Shown: positions 23,050 to 36,500 of the stretch, in pieces
Numbering within the stretch: position 1 is the stretch's first letter
Layout of the letters: every line of letters begins with the position of its first letter
Assembly (NCBI GenBank): GCA_036023115.1
Contig: JAYKKT010000077.1
Span: 248,001 to 312,000 of the forward strand
Reading direction: 5' to 3'
Source of the DNA: Brasenia schreberi
Lineage: Eukaryota; Streptophyta; Magnoliopsida; Nymphaeales; Cabombaceae
Length of the DNA stretch: 64,000 nucleotides
Notes under the pieces: model-generated
Seen by the model: only the letters and a program-made list of their open reading frames with translations
Database searches by the model: none
What the model was told of the DNA's origin: nothing
Position numbers and translations under genes: made by a program

Positions 23050-26000
23050 ATCAATGCAGAAAACCTAAGGAACTAGACCCTAATTTGATTGATTATGTTA
23101 CATCTTCGAACAAAAATCTTGCTAAACCTAAATATACCTCATCTAAGATCTTAATACCCAAGGCTTCTACTAGCGATTATGAGGCTGAACTAGAAATCTA
23201 GAAGAACCAATTAAGAGAAGTACGACTTGCTAATAAAATCATGCGGCTGGAAAAAGAGCAAAAGGAATAAGACTATATAAAGATAAGAAGGAAGACTGGT
23301 CTACCTTTGGCAAAAGCAACTAAGAACATAGGTGGATGGTTAGCCAAGCATAGAGGTTGAACCCACTTTAAGTACCTTCGAAACCTTCGAAGATCTAGCC
23401 ACATCCTTTATGAAAAGGTTTACATACAATATAGAGGTTGCACCCACCTTAAGTACCTTGAGAGATATAAAAGAATGAAAGGGTGGGGATGCACAGACCC
23501 TCACAACCTGATAGAGAGGCATATTAAGATGCAAGATACCACCTAACGAGATGTGCACGATTATGCTCATCCTTGAGGGCTTGCACTCTGACCTTCGAGT
23601 CATGCTTGCCTTACATGAGATTTCTTTCTTTGAAAACTAGAAATCTTATTCAAGTTTAATCTTATGAAAGGTATCTTTGATGACTTTGTAAGGCTCAAAT
23701 CTACTAAAGACGGACTTAAGATCCAAAATAAGCAACTAAAATAAAAACTAGAAAATAGGCCCCTAGGTTCACTTTGAAGCCAAAGAACTCATCTATTTCA
23801 GCTTCACAACCTCAAAGGTTTGAACCCAAAGTTCTTCCTAAGTTTGAATCTAAGATTGGACATGAAGATACCATGTTATACACCTACACTCATGTGTGTA
23901 CTATCATCCTTACTATTGAGATCATCATTGATTAGGTTCAATACCATGTTATAAACCTATACTCCTTGTATGACCTCCTTTTAGGTCATCTCTAGATCAA
24001 CGATCAAAAGCTATGCCATCCACTTATCATTGATGCATGAAGATCCCATGGTATGGTCAAACTTTAGTAGTCATAAGAGAAGACAACATAGTCCATATTA
24101 TTGGGGCATGAGGTTTTAGCTTCGACCTTCCCTTTTGTTGTGTCTCACCCTATTAAAGTGAGTCCATCAACCTAGCATGATCCATTCCCAAACCTTATTG
24201 ATCTTCATAACACTTTTTCTCCCTCCTCCCAAGTTCACATCGTAGATCATATTGACAGGCCAAAGGTCTTTTGCTTGGAAGAGAGAATTAGTGATTTTTC
24301 TAAATGCCTGACCTTTACTCGTTTTGAGAATGCTTAGAGCATGCTTCTATCCATGGGGTATTCCCTGTTTCAAGGTCTATAACCCACTTTTGCGATTCAT
24401 CCACACCAGTGGGACCTAGAGTTAGTCAGTCATGATCAATAGATATAGGTTGTGCTTCTTCTTTTGACTTAGAACCTAATCTTTATGGTCCTCCTACTTA
24501 GATTCATGGACACACACTTTATGACCACTCTCTCTCTCCAAATAAGGAAAGTTCTAGAGTGACTTGATATGAGCCCATTATCAAGGCACCACTAGGTGCA
24601 TCCTCTTACTGTACTTAGATCCATATATATTCATTCCAAAAATCTAAAAACAAATTATCAACACCTTCATTGTGCTTAGGTCATCTAACTCTTCGTCTTC
24701 TATGCTCGAGTGTACATTCACGTATGTTTACATCACTTCATCTACTCTTATTTATGTTACGGGATATAAAAAACACTTCCTCATATCACAAATACTCTTT
24801 TTTGACCAAGACAACACCTTGCAATATCCACTCATCATGCATAGTTGCAAGGTAGGATAGAAGTTCAACATTGATGGGATAACACCTAAGTATAAAGAGA
24901 ACAATAATGATATTATTATCCTCCCTAAATTTGGCCAATCCATTCAACATCAAGAAAAACCATCTAACATGATAGGGGGTGAGTTTGTCGAAGTCAACTT
25001 TGAATAAGATTTCAATCTCAAGATGGTTAAGATAGGTGCTTGCCTAACTGAATCTCAAAAAGGGGTATTTACTAAGTTCCTATGGATGAACAAGGATATG
25101 TTTGCATGGACATATTCAAACATGCTAGGGTTAGACCTAAAAATCATTGAACATCATCTCATCCTAGATCCTACTATTAAACCAATTAGGCAAAAACTTA
25201 GAAAGATTTACCCTAAGGTTGAATTCCCAATTAAGGAGTCTCAAAGAAATGCTTAAGACTGAATTTATCTGGATTCATTCAATTAGTTGTCTAATATCGT
25301 CAGAGTACAAAAGTCCAATAAAAAGGTTAGAGTATGCATTGACTTTAGAAACCTAAACAAAGTCAATCCTAAGAACAATTTTCTCCTACCAAACATCGAC
25401 TTAATTATTGATAGTATAACAAACCATGAAATATTTTTCTTCATGGATGGTTACCTTGGATACAATTAAACAAAGTTGCATTCAAAGGATCAATACAAGG
25501 ATGTTGGAGTGATGAGTCAGTAGTATAATGATGATCTTCCATGATTAGATTCAAAAGCTCATGAAGGTTTATGAAGATAACATCTTAGTGAAATCTAAGC
25601 AAAAAACCTTACACCTAGAGTCATTGTCCCAGGTATTTAACCACTTATATGAATACAACCTGATGTTAAATCCTCTTAAGTGTGTTGTTAGAGTTGAGTC
25701 GTCTAGTAAACTCTTAGGGTTTATGGTCAGTCAAAAGGGCGTAGCGATCAACCCTTCTAAGATACGAGCTATTATCGACATATGTCGCTACCCTCTAATG
25801 TATCCCAGCTTATGAACCTCCAAAATCGATTACCATAAGGTTTATCTCTAACTTAGCCATGAAATGTAAATTGTTCAAACTGATTACTTTGAAAGAAAGT
25901 TCACTTTGAGTAGAATAATGAATATTGAGAGTCTTAAACCGACTGAAGGAGTATGTATCCAATCCCGTATCCTTTGGTCCCCTTGGTCAGGATGATCCTT

Positions 26001-26300
26001 ACTCCAATACTTATTCGTGTAAGAGCCTTCCTTGCACAATATGAGATTGATGGGAAAACTGAACATGCCATATATTACATCTCAAAAGCCCCAGTTTGAT
26101 ACAAGAATAAGTAAAACCCATTAAAGAAGACATGTTTAGCATTAATGTGGGTAACTTTGAAGTTATGCCACTAAGAGGTTTGAGTTGTCTTTGGCTTAGA
26201 CCCTGTTAGATACCTTTTTGAGAAGTCTATCGTTATAAGTAAGTTAGGTAGGCAGTTGCTTTCAATGGAACTAGAACCATTAGTTTCTTTTAGCTTAAAC
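23050..26300 (+). mobile_element. Ty3/gypsy retrotransposon, decayed gag-pol
   Basis: Plus-strand pieces appear in normal order. The gag part (~23390-23620) has RFTYNIEVAPT and HSDLRVMLALHE. A spacer precedes the reverse transcriptase, which begins near 25020 with DMFAWTYSNMLGLD, HHLILDPTIKPIRQKLR, then VRVCIDFRNLNKVNPKNNF, FFFMDGYLGYN, and a degraded YxDD as VYEDNILVKSK. RNase H text (YITSQKP, ALMWVTL, CH) runs to about 26290. Many stops and frameshifts make it inactive. No LTR pair or integrase was found. The 24130-25015 part is repeated at 6940-7768. Confidence 0.85.
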
Positions 26301-27096
26301 AACTTGATTCCTCTTCGGTCGAATTCCTATTCCCAGGGCTGGAACTAAATCGGGTGGTACATTGTTTCAGGTCCGGTTACACCGATTCCTGTTCAAGTCT
26401 GTTCTTGGCCTGGTTTGGTTCCAGGTGGAACTGCTGAGCCAGTTTGGAGATATATTTAGGTGTGTTAGGCTTTGGCCTTCATTTGGAACACAAAAAGGAA
26501 AAAGTGCTAGGAGAAATTTAACCCCACACTCAACCAACATCGCTCCAACCGATTTAGTTGGTTCTGGATATACATATACTGATCCAATGGTATACTACAC
26601 CAAAAAGAATTGTTCAACGTTTTTATTTGACAAATTACTCCAAATTAAAAGTACAACATTAAGTCTATATAATAAAAAACATGACTTGAAAATTAAAGAG
26701 CTGCTACTTACTGCATGTTTTAGTACCGATAAAATCATGTTTTTTACTACCAAATCAACCATTTATAAACCTATTTACAAGTTATACCAGTGGAACAAAG
26801 TCTCCATGCCAAAGAATCCAGCCAGCAATTCCTATCAAATTTACCATTTGTAAACAAACCTTTGTCTCATCAAGCCTCAACACTTTAAGACTATTTATAT
26901 TTTTACAAGCTTTATATATATATATATAAGAAGATTGGACCATGCCTACTTTTGAAAACTATATTCATGTTCAATCATTGCTTCTGGCAAATGATAATAT
27001 TATTATACTAATACTCCCAAAAAGTAATAGTCGATAATGAGTCGACATTATCAATAGTGAGGCATAATCCAACCACTTTGTTTCTCTCTTCACCCA

Positions 27097-27201
<105 letters not shown>

Positions 27202-28023
27202 TACATCATATATTCATCTTTTACTTTGAGAGACCTAAGTTAGAATGGCATTTTACAAAAATAAAAAGACAGTCTCCTAGTACTAAATGGTGGATACATA
27301 TGTCAATATGGGAGGCCGGTCAGGCCCAACCCTAGTGGTTCGGGCTAGTCTATATATATATATATGGCTGTTTTGGCTGGCGTGGCCATTTGGCCTTGTA
27401 TTTTTTAGGGTCTGTCGGGATCCGCTCATTTTGACATCTTTAATAGTGGGAATGAATATGTTGTGCCATTGGTGGGACAACATGAAATCACTCTTTTACC
27501 ACGCCAATCACATCTCAAAGCTCAATCAGGTAGAATGGATTCTTTGTGGTTCTCTATTTTTATAGATTCCTTAATTTTGCACTCTCTCTTTATCTATATG
27601 TGTGTGTTGACACCGATAACCTACAACCATATAGATTGCAGATGTGATCTCCTGCTAGAAAAGGTTAAGGGATCACACAAGTTACATAGAAAAAAAACCC
27701 AAAATTACAATGGCTTATTATTGTAATAAGCTCTCTGATGTTTATTTAATACAAAACGTAGAGGCTGACACGGGAACCAAATGAAGGTCAGCGCTTTGAC
27801 TTCTTTGCAATTCACGGTTCCAGTTTAAAGAGCATGGCAATTGACGACGCTCACAGTAGGTCCGTGAGAAGCTAAATAAAGCTGTCTGACACATGGAAAA
27901 CTAATTTTAGTGTCAACCAGAATGTATTACCTATTAAAAATGATATATGCCGTTACAATATAGATGAATTCAAAATTCACCTGCTTTCAACTGCAAAATA
28001 TCTTATTCATTAAAGCTGTGAAA

Positions 28024-28131
28024 GCATTAGAACTTACTTGGCAGAGGGTTCAACTCACAAGAAGAAAGTCGTGAGTTCAATATCCCGGGTGTGTATACGT
28101 GGTTTCTGCCTCCCCATAGTGATAAAAAAGC
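28024..28131 (+). repeat. SINE-like (tRNA-derived) unit
   Basis: Reads TTACTTGGCAGAGGGTTCAA, then CTCACAAG, then GTGAGTTCAATATCCCGGG, with tail text GTATACGTGG...CCTCCCCATAGTGATAAAAAA. The A-box-like and B-box-like words are in tRNA spacing, and the tail resembles the 38401 unit (CCTCCCTGCTGTAACTGAG). Confidence 0.55.
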
Positions 28132-29817
28132 TGATCTTACTCATTAAAAGTTCAGGGAGCGACTAAAATTTGAACTTTTCTGCCAAAGGAATTAGAGGGT
28201 TTGTATAGAACCGAATTGCACTCTCGATCTTCTAGTTTTGTAACTTGAGTATATAATTTTGTATTCTCTCTATGAGATGCAATTTTATTATCTGAATGCA
28301 AAAAAAAAGTTTGAAAAGGTAAGCAACAAGACGTCACTAAGTAGATCATAATCTACATAGGAGCTGTTACTATTTTGCTCACGAGTGATGTCACCGATAA
28401 ATATTTAAAATAAAAGAAGATCAATTATTCTTAGGAGGATCTATGTTTGAAATATGAAGTCTTTTCTGTGACAAAGATATGACCATTATAAAAACATCTC
28501 TCTCTCTATATGCCCTCTGACATATACTTCATTTAATTTTTTAAATAAATTTAAAAACAAAAGAAAATGTTATTATATATCATATTCACAAAAAATAATA
28601 GTAAGACATGAGTAAACAAAGTGAATGGTGGCCAGGATCCAATCACTCTCCTATATATATAGAATCCTCAAAGAATATGTACTTCCAAAATAGCTCATGA
28701 AGGACAAGTAGACGGTCTACATCAGAGAGAACTACCACCCAAAGAATCATATCATTCCTCTCTCTCTCTCTATAATATATATATATATAGAGTGAGGTAC
28801 AAACTCATACTAGACACTCCGATCTAAATTATCAATTTTTTATATTTTAATTGGCAATAAGGTGCATTTATGTCCCTAAGGTTTTGAATGTGACAAGGGG
28901 GAACGGAACCCAATTATGTTCCTCTTGGAATTGAATGCCCATTCAATCCCACCAAGAGAGGCTTCACAAGACAGACAGGCAAAACCTCATAGAAATGAAG
29001 CCCCAAGCTTATGCCAATGCAGCGGGTGGCCAATATATGAGCATACCCGTTGGCATCACCCAAGACACGAACAATTTGTACCCGAATCGGCATGACACGG
29101 AGGAGAGAATCTCCAAAAAATGCAGTCCATCTCCTACTAAACGGTTCCCCCTTATTATACTTAGCTTTGCAAACATCTGCCTAGAGGTATACTGTGAAAC
29201 GTATGGCTTCCTCTAAGCAGCATCAATCATGACACAAACAATGTCCAAATGACCTCAGACTCGTCTCGTTCTACTTGTTAAGAAATAACAAAGGACTCAA
29301 GTGCATAAACAAATGGATATATACAAACAGTAAATTCAACAAAGTTTTATATTTACTATACTAAACCGTGATTCAAAAGTTTTATGTTAACTGTGGGAAA
29401 CAATGAAACAATCCAAGCACCAAGCATCTATTCGAGTGTTTGTTCCTTCTTTTTCAAAGGCAAAATGGGTTTAGGCACCAAATGCAAGAGAAGCAGCCCA
29501 TAGCCAGTGAGCTGTGCCCCATTAGGAGTCATCCTACCTCTTGCCAATTGCAGGAAAAAGTGAAAAGGCAAATGTGGTTTTTTTCGTTTTCCATTTCTAA
29601 AGTACCCTTACTATGAATACGGGTCGGGTCAATGACGCTGACCCGGTTTGGATGCAACTTTTTCCATATTAACCGAGTCTAGTTTTCCTTTTTTTCTTAG
29701 AGAAAGAAAAATAGGTAGCAGAAAAGAGAAGGTAAATAAAGCCTTCCTCCTTTTGGCCGCTTGTATTTGACATTTTGACCAGGGGACGTCTCTTTCCTCT
29801 GCTTCGTCCGCACGAGT

Positions 29818-29818
29818 T

Positions 29819-29845
<27 letters not shown>
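29818..29845 (+). repeat. (CT)n tract in fructokinase 5' leader
   Basis: A TCTCTC tract lies about 145-170 bp before the start codon, within a pyrimidine-rich leader. CT/GA tracts in plant 5' UTRs and core promoters are common and often bound by GAGA-binding proteins. A regulatory role here is inference. Confidence 0.6.
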
Positions 29846-29849
<4 letters not shown>

Positions 29850-29990
29850 ATCTCCGCCCTCCTCTCTCTCAACTTCGTTCTTTCCTCTTCTTAGCCCTGC
29901 CTCTAATCCGACCAAGGATCCGGTTTTATCCTTTTTTCCCTCCGATTTCCGGAAATCGCTTTCTTCTTGGGTTTCTTTTTGCTGAGATCA

Positions 29991-30404
29991 ATGGCGGAGG
30001 TAAGAGAAGACGGACGGGATCCGGCGGGGCTTGTTGTAAGCTTCGGGGAGATGCTGATCGATTTCGTTCCGACGGAGTCCGGCGTGTCCTTAGCGGAGGC
30101 GCCTGGGTTCCTCAAGAAGGCTGGCGGTGCACCGGCAAACGTTGCCATCGCCGTTGCGAGGCTGGGCGGGCGGGCGGCGTTCATCGGGAAGCTTGGCGAC
30201 GATGAGTTTGGGAAGATGTTGGCTGGGATCTTGAAGGAGAACGGCGTCGACGATGAAGGCGTTCGGTTCGATCCCAACGCGCGGACGGCACTCCCCTTTG
30301 TGACGCTCAGATCGGACGGCGAGCGCGAATTCATGTTCTACAGGAACCCCAGCGCGGACATGCTCTTGACGGAGGAGGAGCTCCACCTACCTCTGCTCCA
30401 CCAG
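29991..30404 (+). CDS. FRK: fructokinase exon 1
   Basis: Encodes residues 1-138, ending LPLLHQ, with donor CAG|GTGTGT. It carries the first pfkB signature and the substrate-binding FYRNPSADM lid region. It is markedly GC-rich compared with the surroundings. Minus-strand open frames over it are shadows of the GC-rich codons. Confidence 0.95.
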
Positions 30405-30464
30405 GTGTGTGGGTCCGGTCGGATCTTTCGAATCCAGATCCAGATCGAGATCCAGACCCTCCCT

Positions 30465-30511
<47 letters not shown>

Positions 30512-33500
30512 GGCCATAGATGTCATTAGTAGGGAAAAGAAAGACGATGGTTACATCAAGAGACTAGCTTAGGTGATTCTTGGAATCACAGTTGTGAGTA
30601 TTACTTGAAATCTATACCGTCCATCTTGTTGGCTCTTCTGCTTTCTGGAGGAATTATTGCCTTCAGCGTTGCATGGAGAGAATAGATTAGGTGGTTTAAT
30701 GAGAGTCAGTAATGCTATGGACGGCTCTTCTGCTCTCGAGTGGTTCGTTTCGCTTCGCCAAATTTGGTGCTTTGATTAAAAACTCTGCCGTCTGTTTCAT
30801 GATGGACGGCAGAGCCTTCATCTCATTACGAAGACCCCACCCGTGAACGAATGGTAGTGCTGTCACAACGGACGGTGATGATGGATTGCATCCGTTCCTT
30901 CAGGTGCTGGATCGGAGTCCACCTGGATCTGGTTTGTCCGGGTACGGCTCTGTAGAATCTTCCAGTACAAACGATGCTGCTGCCCGTTTGGGTGTTGGGT
31001 CTACCAGACTCAGCTTTGTTTATTGTTGTCGTAGCTTTTTTTCTTGCATATAAACATGGGGTAGGTTAAGGGCCGTTCCAATCCGATCAAAATGGGTTAT
31101 CTTAACCGCAAGCTACGGTCCACGTAATTTTGATTATCTCGCAGCGGCTTCATAAATGTTTAAATGAACAGCTTTTTAAATTAGGTAGAAATTAGTGGAT
31201 TCTTTGAGAAAAACAGTGGTGCTTTAATTAGCCGTCAGGCTTTTACCGTCTTGTTTAATGCACAAACAACATTATCATTTCAAGCGTGCAAATCACATAG
31301 GAAAATCAAATTTAAAAGAATTCACATAAATAAATCAATTATTTTTTTACTACAATATATTTCACTCAAGTAGAGTAGAATGAGTGACTCAAGTGCAAAG
31401 TATCATTATAGTTTATGTCTCAGTGTCATTATTTATCAAATAATAAATTGAAACAAAGTAATAGATTAGTATAGTACATTATAATTCAATATAATCATTG
31501 AAATAACATATTAAAACAATTGCCATGTTGTACACTTTTTCGAGGAAATGTACAAATTTATGCATTTGCTGAATGTTTGGTCGAATTACTTTGATTTGAA
31601 TATGGTTTGAAATACACCCATGAAATGAGCGACAGAATTGACTTTGGAAAGAAGGCTACACATTTCTTCTATTATGTAAATGTGGAATAATGGAGTATTG
31701 TCTTGGTTGTCTTTCTTTTGGTTGACAGGCTAAGATATTACATTATGGCTCCATAAGCTTGATCGCCGAGCCATGCAGGTCTGCCCACAGGCGAGCCATG
31801 GCTGAGGTCAAGAAGGCCGGTGCCCTCCTGTCATTTGACCCCAACCTCCGTCTGCCATTGTGGTCGTCTCCGGCCGAGGCACGCAGCATGATCATGAGCA
31901 TATGGGAGGAGGCAGATATCATAAAGATTAGCGACGTCGAGCTTGAGTTCTTGACTGGGAATGGCTCGTTGGAGGATGAAGTGGCCATGTCACTGTGGCA
32001 CAAGGACTTGAAGCTCCTTGTGGTCACGGTTGGTGAGAACGGATGCAAGTATTACACCAAGGTACTACAAAAATTTCAGTCGATTTGATTTTAGCCTTGC
32101 ATGCACTGATCCAAGCGCTCCGTGCACACGAAGTAAGTTGTGTTTTATTTATAAAGAAAAGATTAGGAGGGCTTTTGGATAGTATCTAGGAAGGACTATA
32201 GGCTGACCCATAAATAATAGGTGGTAATTTTGATTTAGTTACCACTTCACAGAAACATTTGAAGGGGATTTCCGGCTCTTACCTTTCGGTCTTCTGGGTC
32301 TCCGGAGATTCAGTGAGCGCAGCGGATGTTGATGTCGCGAGGTTTCCACACGAGGGTTTTCTCAGACGAATGTGTTTTTTTATATCACTGTGAATCGATG
32401 AATCTGTGTATCTCTTAATCTTTTTTTTTACCTTGTAAGTGGCTGCCTTTTTATAGGCACCCACTCTCCCGTCATCTGGCTTTCTCCTCTTGTGGCTTCC
32501 CTCATCTAAGAGTGGTAACGGATGGCCATTACCGGATTTTCTGGTAACGGCTGTCCGTTACATATCCGGCCTCTCCTCAGGTAACGGCTGGATGGCCGTA
32601 CCCGAGCCGAAAATGGCCATTTCATTGTAACATCTCCCACTTGCCATTCGAGCTAAGTGTATCGACATACTGGTTTTCCTCCCACTTTCTCGAGGTTTTC
32701 ACTAGTTATGTCGATCCCTGATTACTATTGCAATCAGAACCTGTTGTGTGGTTATTTTCCTACACAACAAATCACCCGTTGTATGGTTATTTACCTATAC
32801 AACAACATATCTCAAACCCATATTTCTAACATGTTTTGAGAAGAGTTCTTTCGTTATGCCTTTGGTTAAGGGGTCTGCCAACATGTCTTCAGTTGGCATG
32901 TATGAGATGGATATTTCCTTTCTCATAATCATATCATGAACATAGTGGTATTTTACCATTATATGCTTGCTTTTTGAGCAATCTGCTCCACTCTTAATAA
33001 GAGTAATTGCTGCATTATTATCGCAATAGATAACCATCGGCTCATCTGTTATTTCCAGCTTCAAATCACATATGAAGTGGTTTAACCTGACAACACTTGT
33101 TGCAGCCATACAACAAGCAATATACTCAGCCTCCTGTGTATGCAATGCTACACAACCCTGTTTCTTACATGCCCAATAAACAACACCACCTCCAAATAAG
33201 AATATTTGTCCTGAGGTTGATTTGTTGTCATCTTTGCTCCCAACAAAGTCAGCGTGTGAGTATCCTACCACTTCTAGTATATTTGCTTGAAAACATAGTT
33301 TCAAGTCCTTTGTTCCTTTCAGATATCTTAGAATCCTTTTTACAGCTATCCAATGCTGCCAACCTGGATTACCTTGATATCTACTGACAAGACCAACAAC
33401 AAAGTTGATATCAGGTCTTATACACAACATAACATACATTAAGCTGCCAACAGCTTGAGCATAAGGAACATTAGGCTTATCGTCTCCTTCACTGGGACAA

Positions 33501-36500
33501 TCAACCTCACTTAGTTTCACCCCTTTAGCAACAGGTGTATCTGCAGACTTGCATTCACCCATTTTGAACTTCTTGAGGATATAGTATATATCTTTCTTGA
33601 CTCAGGCATAAGAGTTTAGATCCTCTATCTCGAGAGATCTTTATACCCAGGATATAGGATGCTTCTCTCATATCTTTCATTTCGAACTTGGAGTTCAACC
33701 ATGACTTGGTTTTGACAATCATTTCATTGTCATTTCCAGTCAACAATATGTCATCGACATACAAAGATAAGATGACAAAGTGGCTCCCACTGTTCCAAAC
33801 ATAAACACAGTGATCAAGTTTGTTAGCCACAAACCCAAATTCTATAATGTCATTTTGAAAAGTCAAATACCATTGGAGAGGTGACTGTTTTAGGTTATAT
33901 AGGGATTTTTTCAACCTATACACTTTATCTTCTTGGCCTTCAATCATAAATCCTTCAGGCTGCTGCATGTATATGATTTCTTCTAAATCGCCATTTAGAA
34001 AGGCGGTCTTTACATCTAATTGATGTAAATTCAAATCATAGTATGCATATATTGCCAGGATTATACGTATGGATGCAAATTTCGCAACTGGGAAATATGT
34101 CTCAACATAGTCTATCCCTTCCTTTTATGAAAAACCCTTTGCAACCAACCTCACTTTAAACTTGTTAATTGTACCATCGACCTTATATTTCTTTTTCAGA
34201 ACCCATTTACAGCATATAGCTTTTCTTTCTTTTGGCAAATCAGCCAATTCCCAGACTTCGTTTTTCTCAATGGATTCAATTTCCTCATCCATGGCTTTCT
34301 CCCAGTCTGTTGCTTCTGATGAATTCATTGCTTGCTGATAAGTTAAGTTATCAGTTAATTCATCTAAATCTACCGAATTACATACTTCTTCTGAAAGATA
34401 AGTGTGATAATTCTATAAATAGGATGGAGTGGCTCTTGGCCTCTTATGTCCAATTAAGGTATCGGTAGTTTCAGGAAGTTCTTCTATGGGCTCAAAAGAT
34501 GATTGGTCAAAATCTACCAAATCATTAACATACTCTTCAGATGTCATTCTTAGAATCTTCTAAGAATTCAACATCTCTGCTTTCAATGAGTCCTTGGTCC
34601 TTATGATAGAACCGATATCCTTTTGAACCTTTTGGATATCCAAAAAATATATACCTCAAGGACCTACTGTCTAGTTTATCTCTAGACTGTTCAAGGATTT
34701 TGACATGTGCAATTGATCCCTAGCTCCTGAGATGACCTAGGTTGGGTTTTCTCCCAAACCACATCTCATATGGTGTAGTGAATACAACTTTACATGATAC
34801 TCTGTTGAGCACGTAAACAACTGTACTTACCGTTTCTCCCCAAAAGACCCTTGGTAGAGAGGCATCAATAATCATAAACCTTGTCATATTCAACAAGGTT
34901 CTATTATATCTTTCAGCTACACCATTTTGTTGAGGTGTTCTAGGCATTGTATTTTGTTTAGTAATACCAAAGTCTTTACAGAATTCTAAAAATTCTGCTG
35001 AGGTATACTCACCTCCTCTATCTGATCTCAAGACTTTGATAGTATGCCCTAATTGATTTTTCACTTCTTGTTTATATTCTTTAAATGCTTTAAGTGCCTC
35101 TGATTTATGTGCTAAAAGATATATATACATATATCTAGAGTAATCATCGATAAAGGTTATAAAGTAACCCTTTCCTTGATGTGTCTTTACTCTGAAAGGT
35201 CCACATAAATCTGTGTGAATAACCTCTAATAGGGTTGTTGCCCTTTTTGTTTCCTTGGGAAAGACTTTCCTTGTCATTTTTCCTTGTATGCAAGCTTCAC
35301 ATTTGTTGAAAGTCTTTTCCTCAAATCCGGGTAATAAGTCAAAGTTGGATAATTTCCTCAACTTTTCCAGACTTATATGCTCTAGGCGTTTATGCCACAT
35401 ATTCACATCAACAGAAAAGACACCTTCAATATAAACAGAATATTGATGATTTTCATTATCGGATAACTTGAACAGTCCATGTTCTACATCAAATTCTCCT
35501 GAGAACAAGATTCTTCCATGTTTTCCCATAGTCACCTTGTTAGGTACAAACCTAACTTCAAAAACTTTCTTTACTAAGGCAGGGACCGAGACCAGATTGC
35601 GCCTTATAGATGACACAATTAACACATCAGTCAGTACAACTGGTTTGCCTTGTACAAATATCCTAAAGGATCCAATACCCAAAACATCGGAAAAAATATT
35701 GTTTCCTATGTACACACAATGTTCTCCGGGTTGATATTCCTTTAGATCAATTGCCCCTTCCTTGGTTTTTGAGATGTGTCTTGTAGCTCCGGAGTCTATT
35801 CACCAACCTCTAACTGGGCGGTCCAAGTATAGGTATTCTGAAATTACACAGACTATGTCCTGCTTCTCCGATTGTCCGTGCTGTGGGTTGTTTCCTCCAC
35901 CTTTCTTGTTGCAGCAGTCCCTCTTATAGTGCCCCATCTTTTCACAGTTGAAACACTTGATCCGGGAAGCGGTTTCTTGTGATTTCTTAAAAGCTTGACC
36001 GCCTTTCTTGTTATTCTTGCCAAACTTTTTATTTGGTTTCTTTTTCTTGTTGGATTTGGAGCTAGATGCCAACTCATCCTGAACTACTAGTAGTTTTTTC
36101 CTTTTGTTTTTAAGCATGTGTTCTTGCTCAATTGCTAGCTTTAGGGGTAATTCTGAAAGGTTGATTTCAGGCCCTAACCTTAAGGCAGTGGTGACCACAT
36201 TCCATGATGGAGGTAGACTATTCAGTATAGTTGATATCTGCATTGGTTCGGGGATGACTGATTTTGTTACGGCTAAATCCCTAGCCATTACCAGCATATG
36301 ATTTACATGTTCTACTACATTTTCTCATTCTTTCATTCTAAAGGAGTTGTATTTTTGTAGTAGCAACTGCACATGCAACTTTGCAGTTGTATCATACTTA
36401 GTTGTTAACGAGTCAAACATCTCTTTCGCAGTCTCAAATTCTTTAAAGACTCTAATCAGGTCATCCTCCATATAAGTTAACATTACAATTCTTGCTATGG

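Noticed and set aside
26362..26853. 163-codon plus-strand open frame
   Set aside because: No motif recognised, and it follows directly after a decayed gypsy element. Probably chance in degraded repeat DNA.
30090..30386. Minus-strand open frames over fructokinase exons 1 and 2
   Set aside because: They are shadows of the GC-rich codons in the plus-strand exons, which carry full pfkB signatures.
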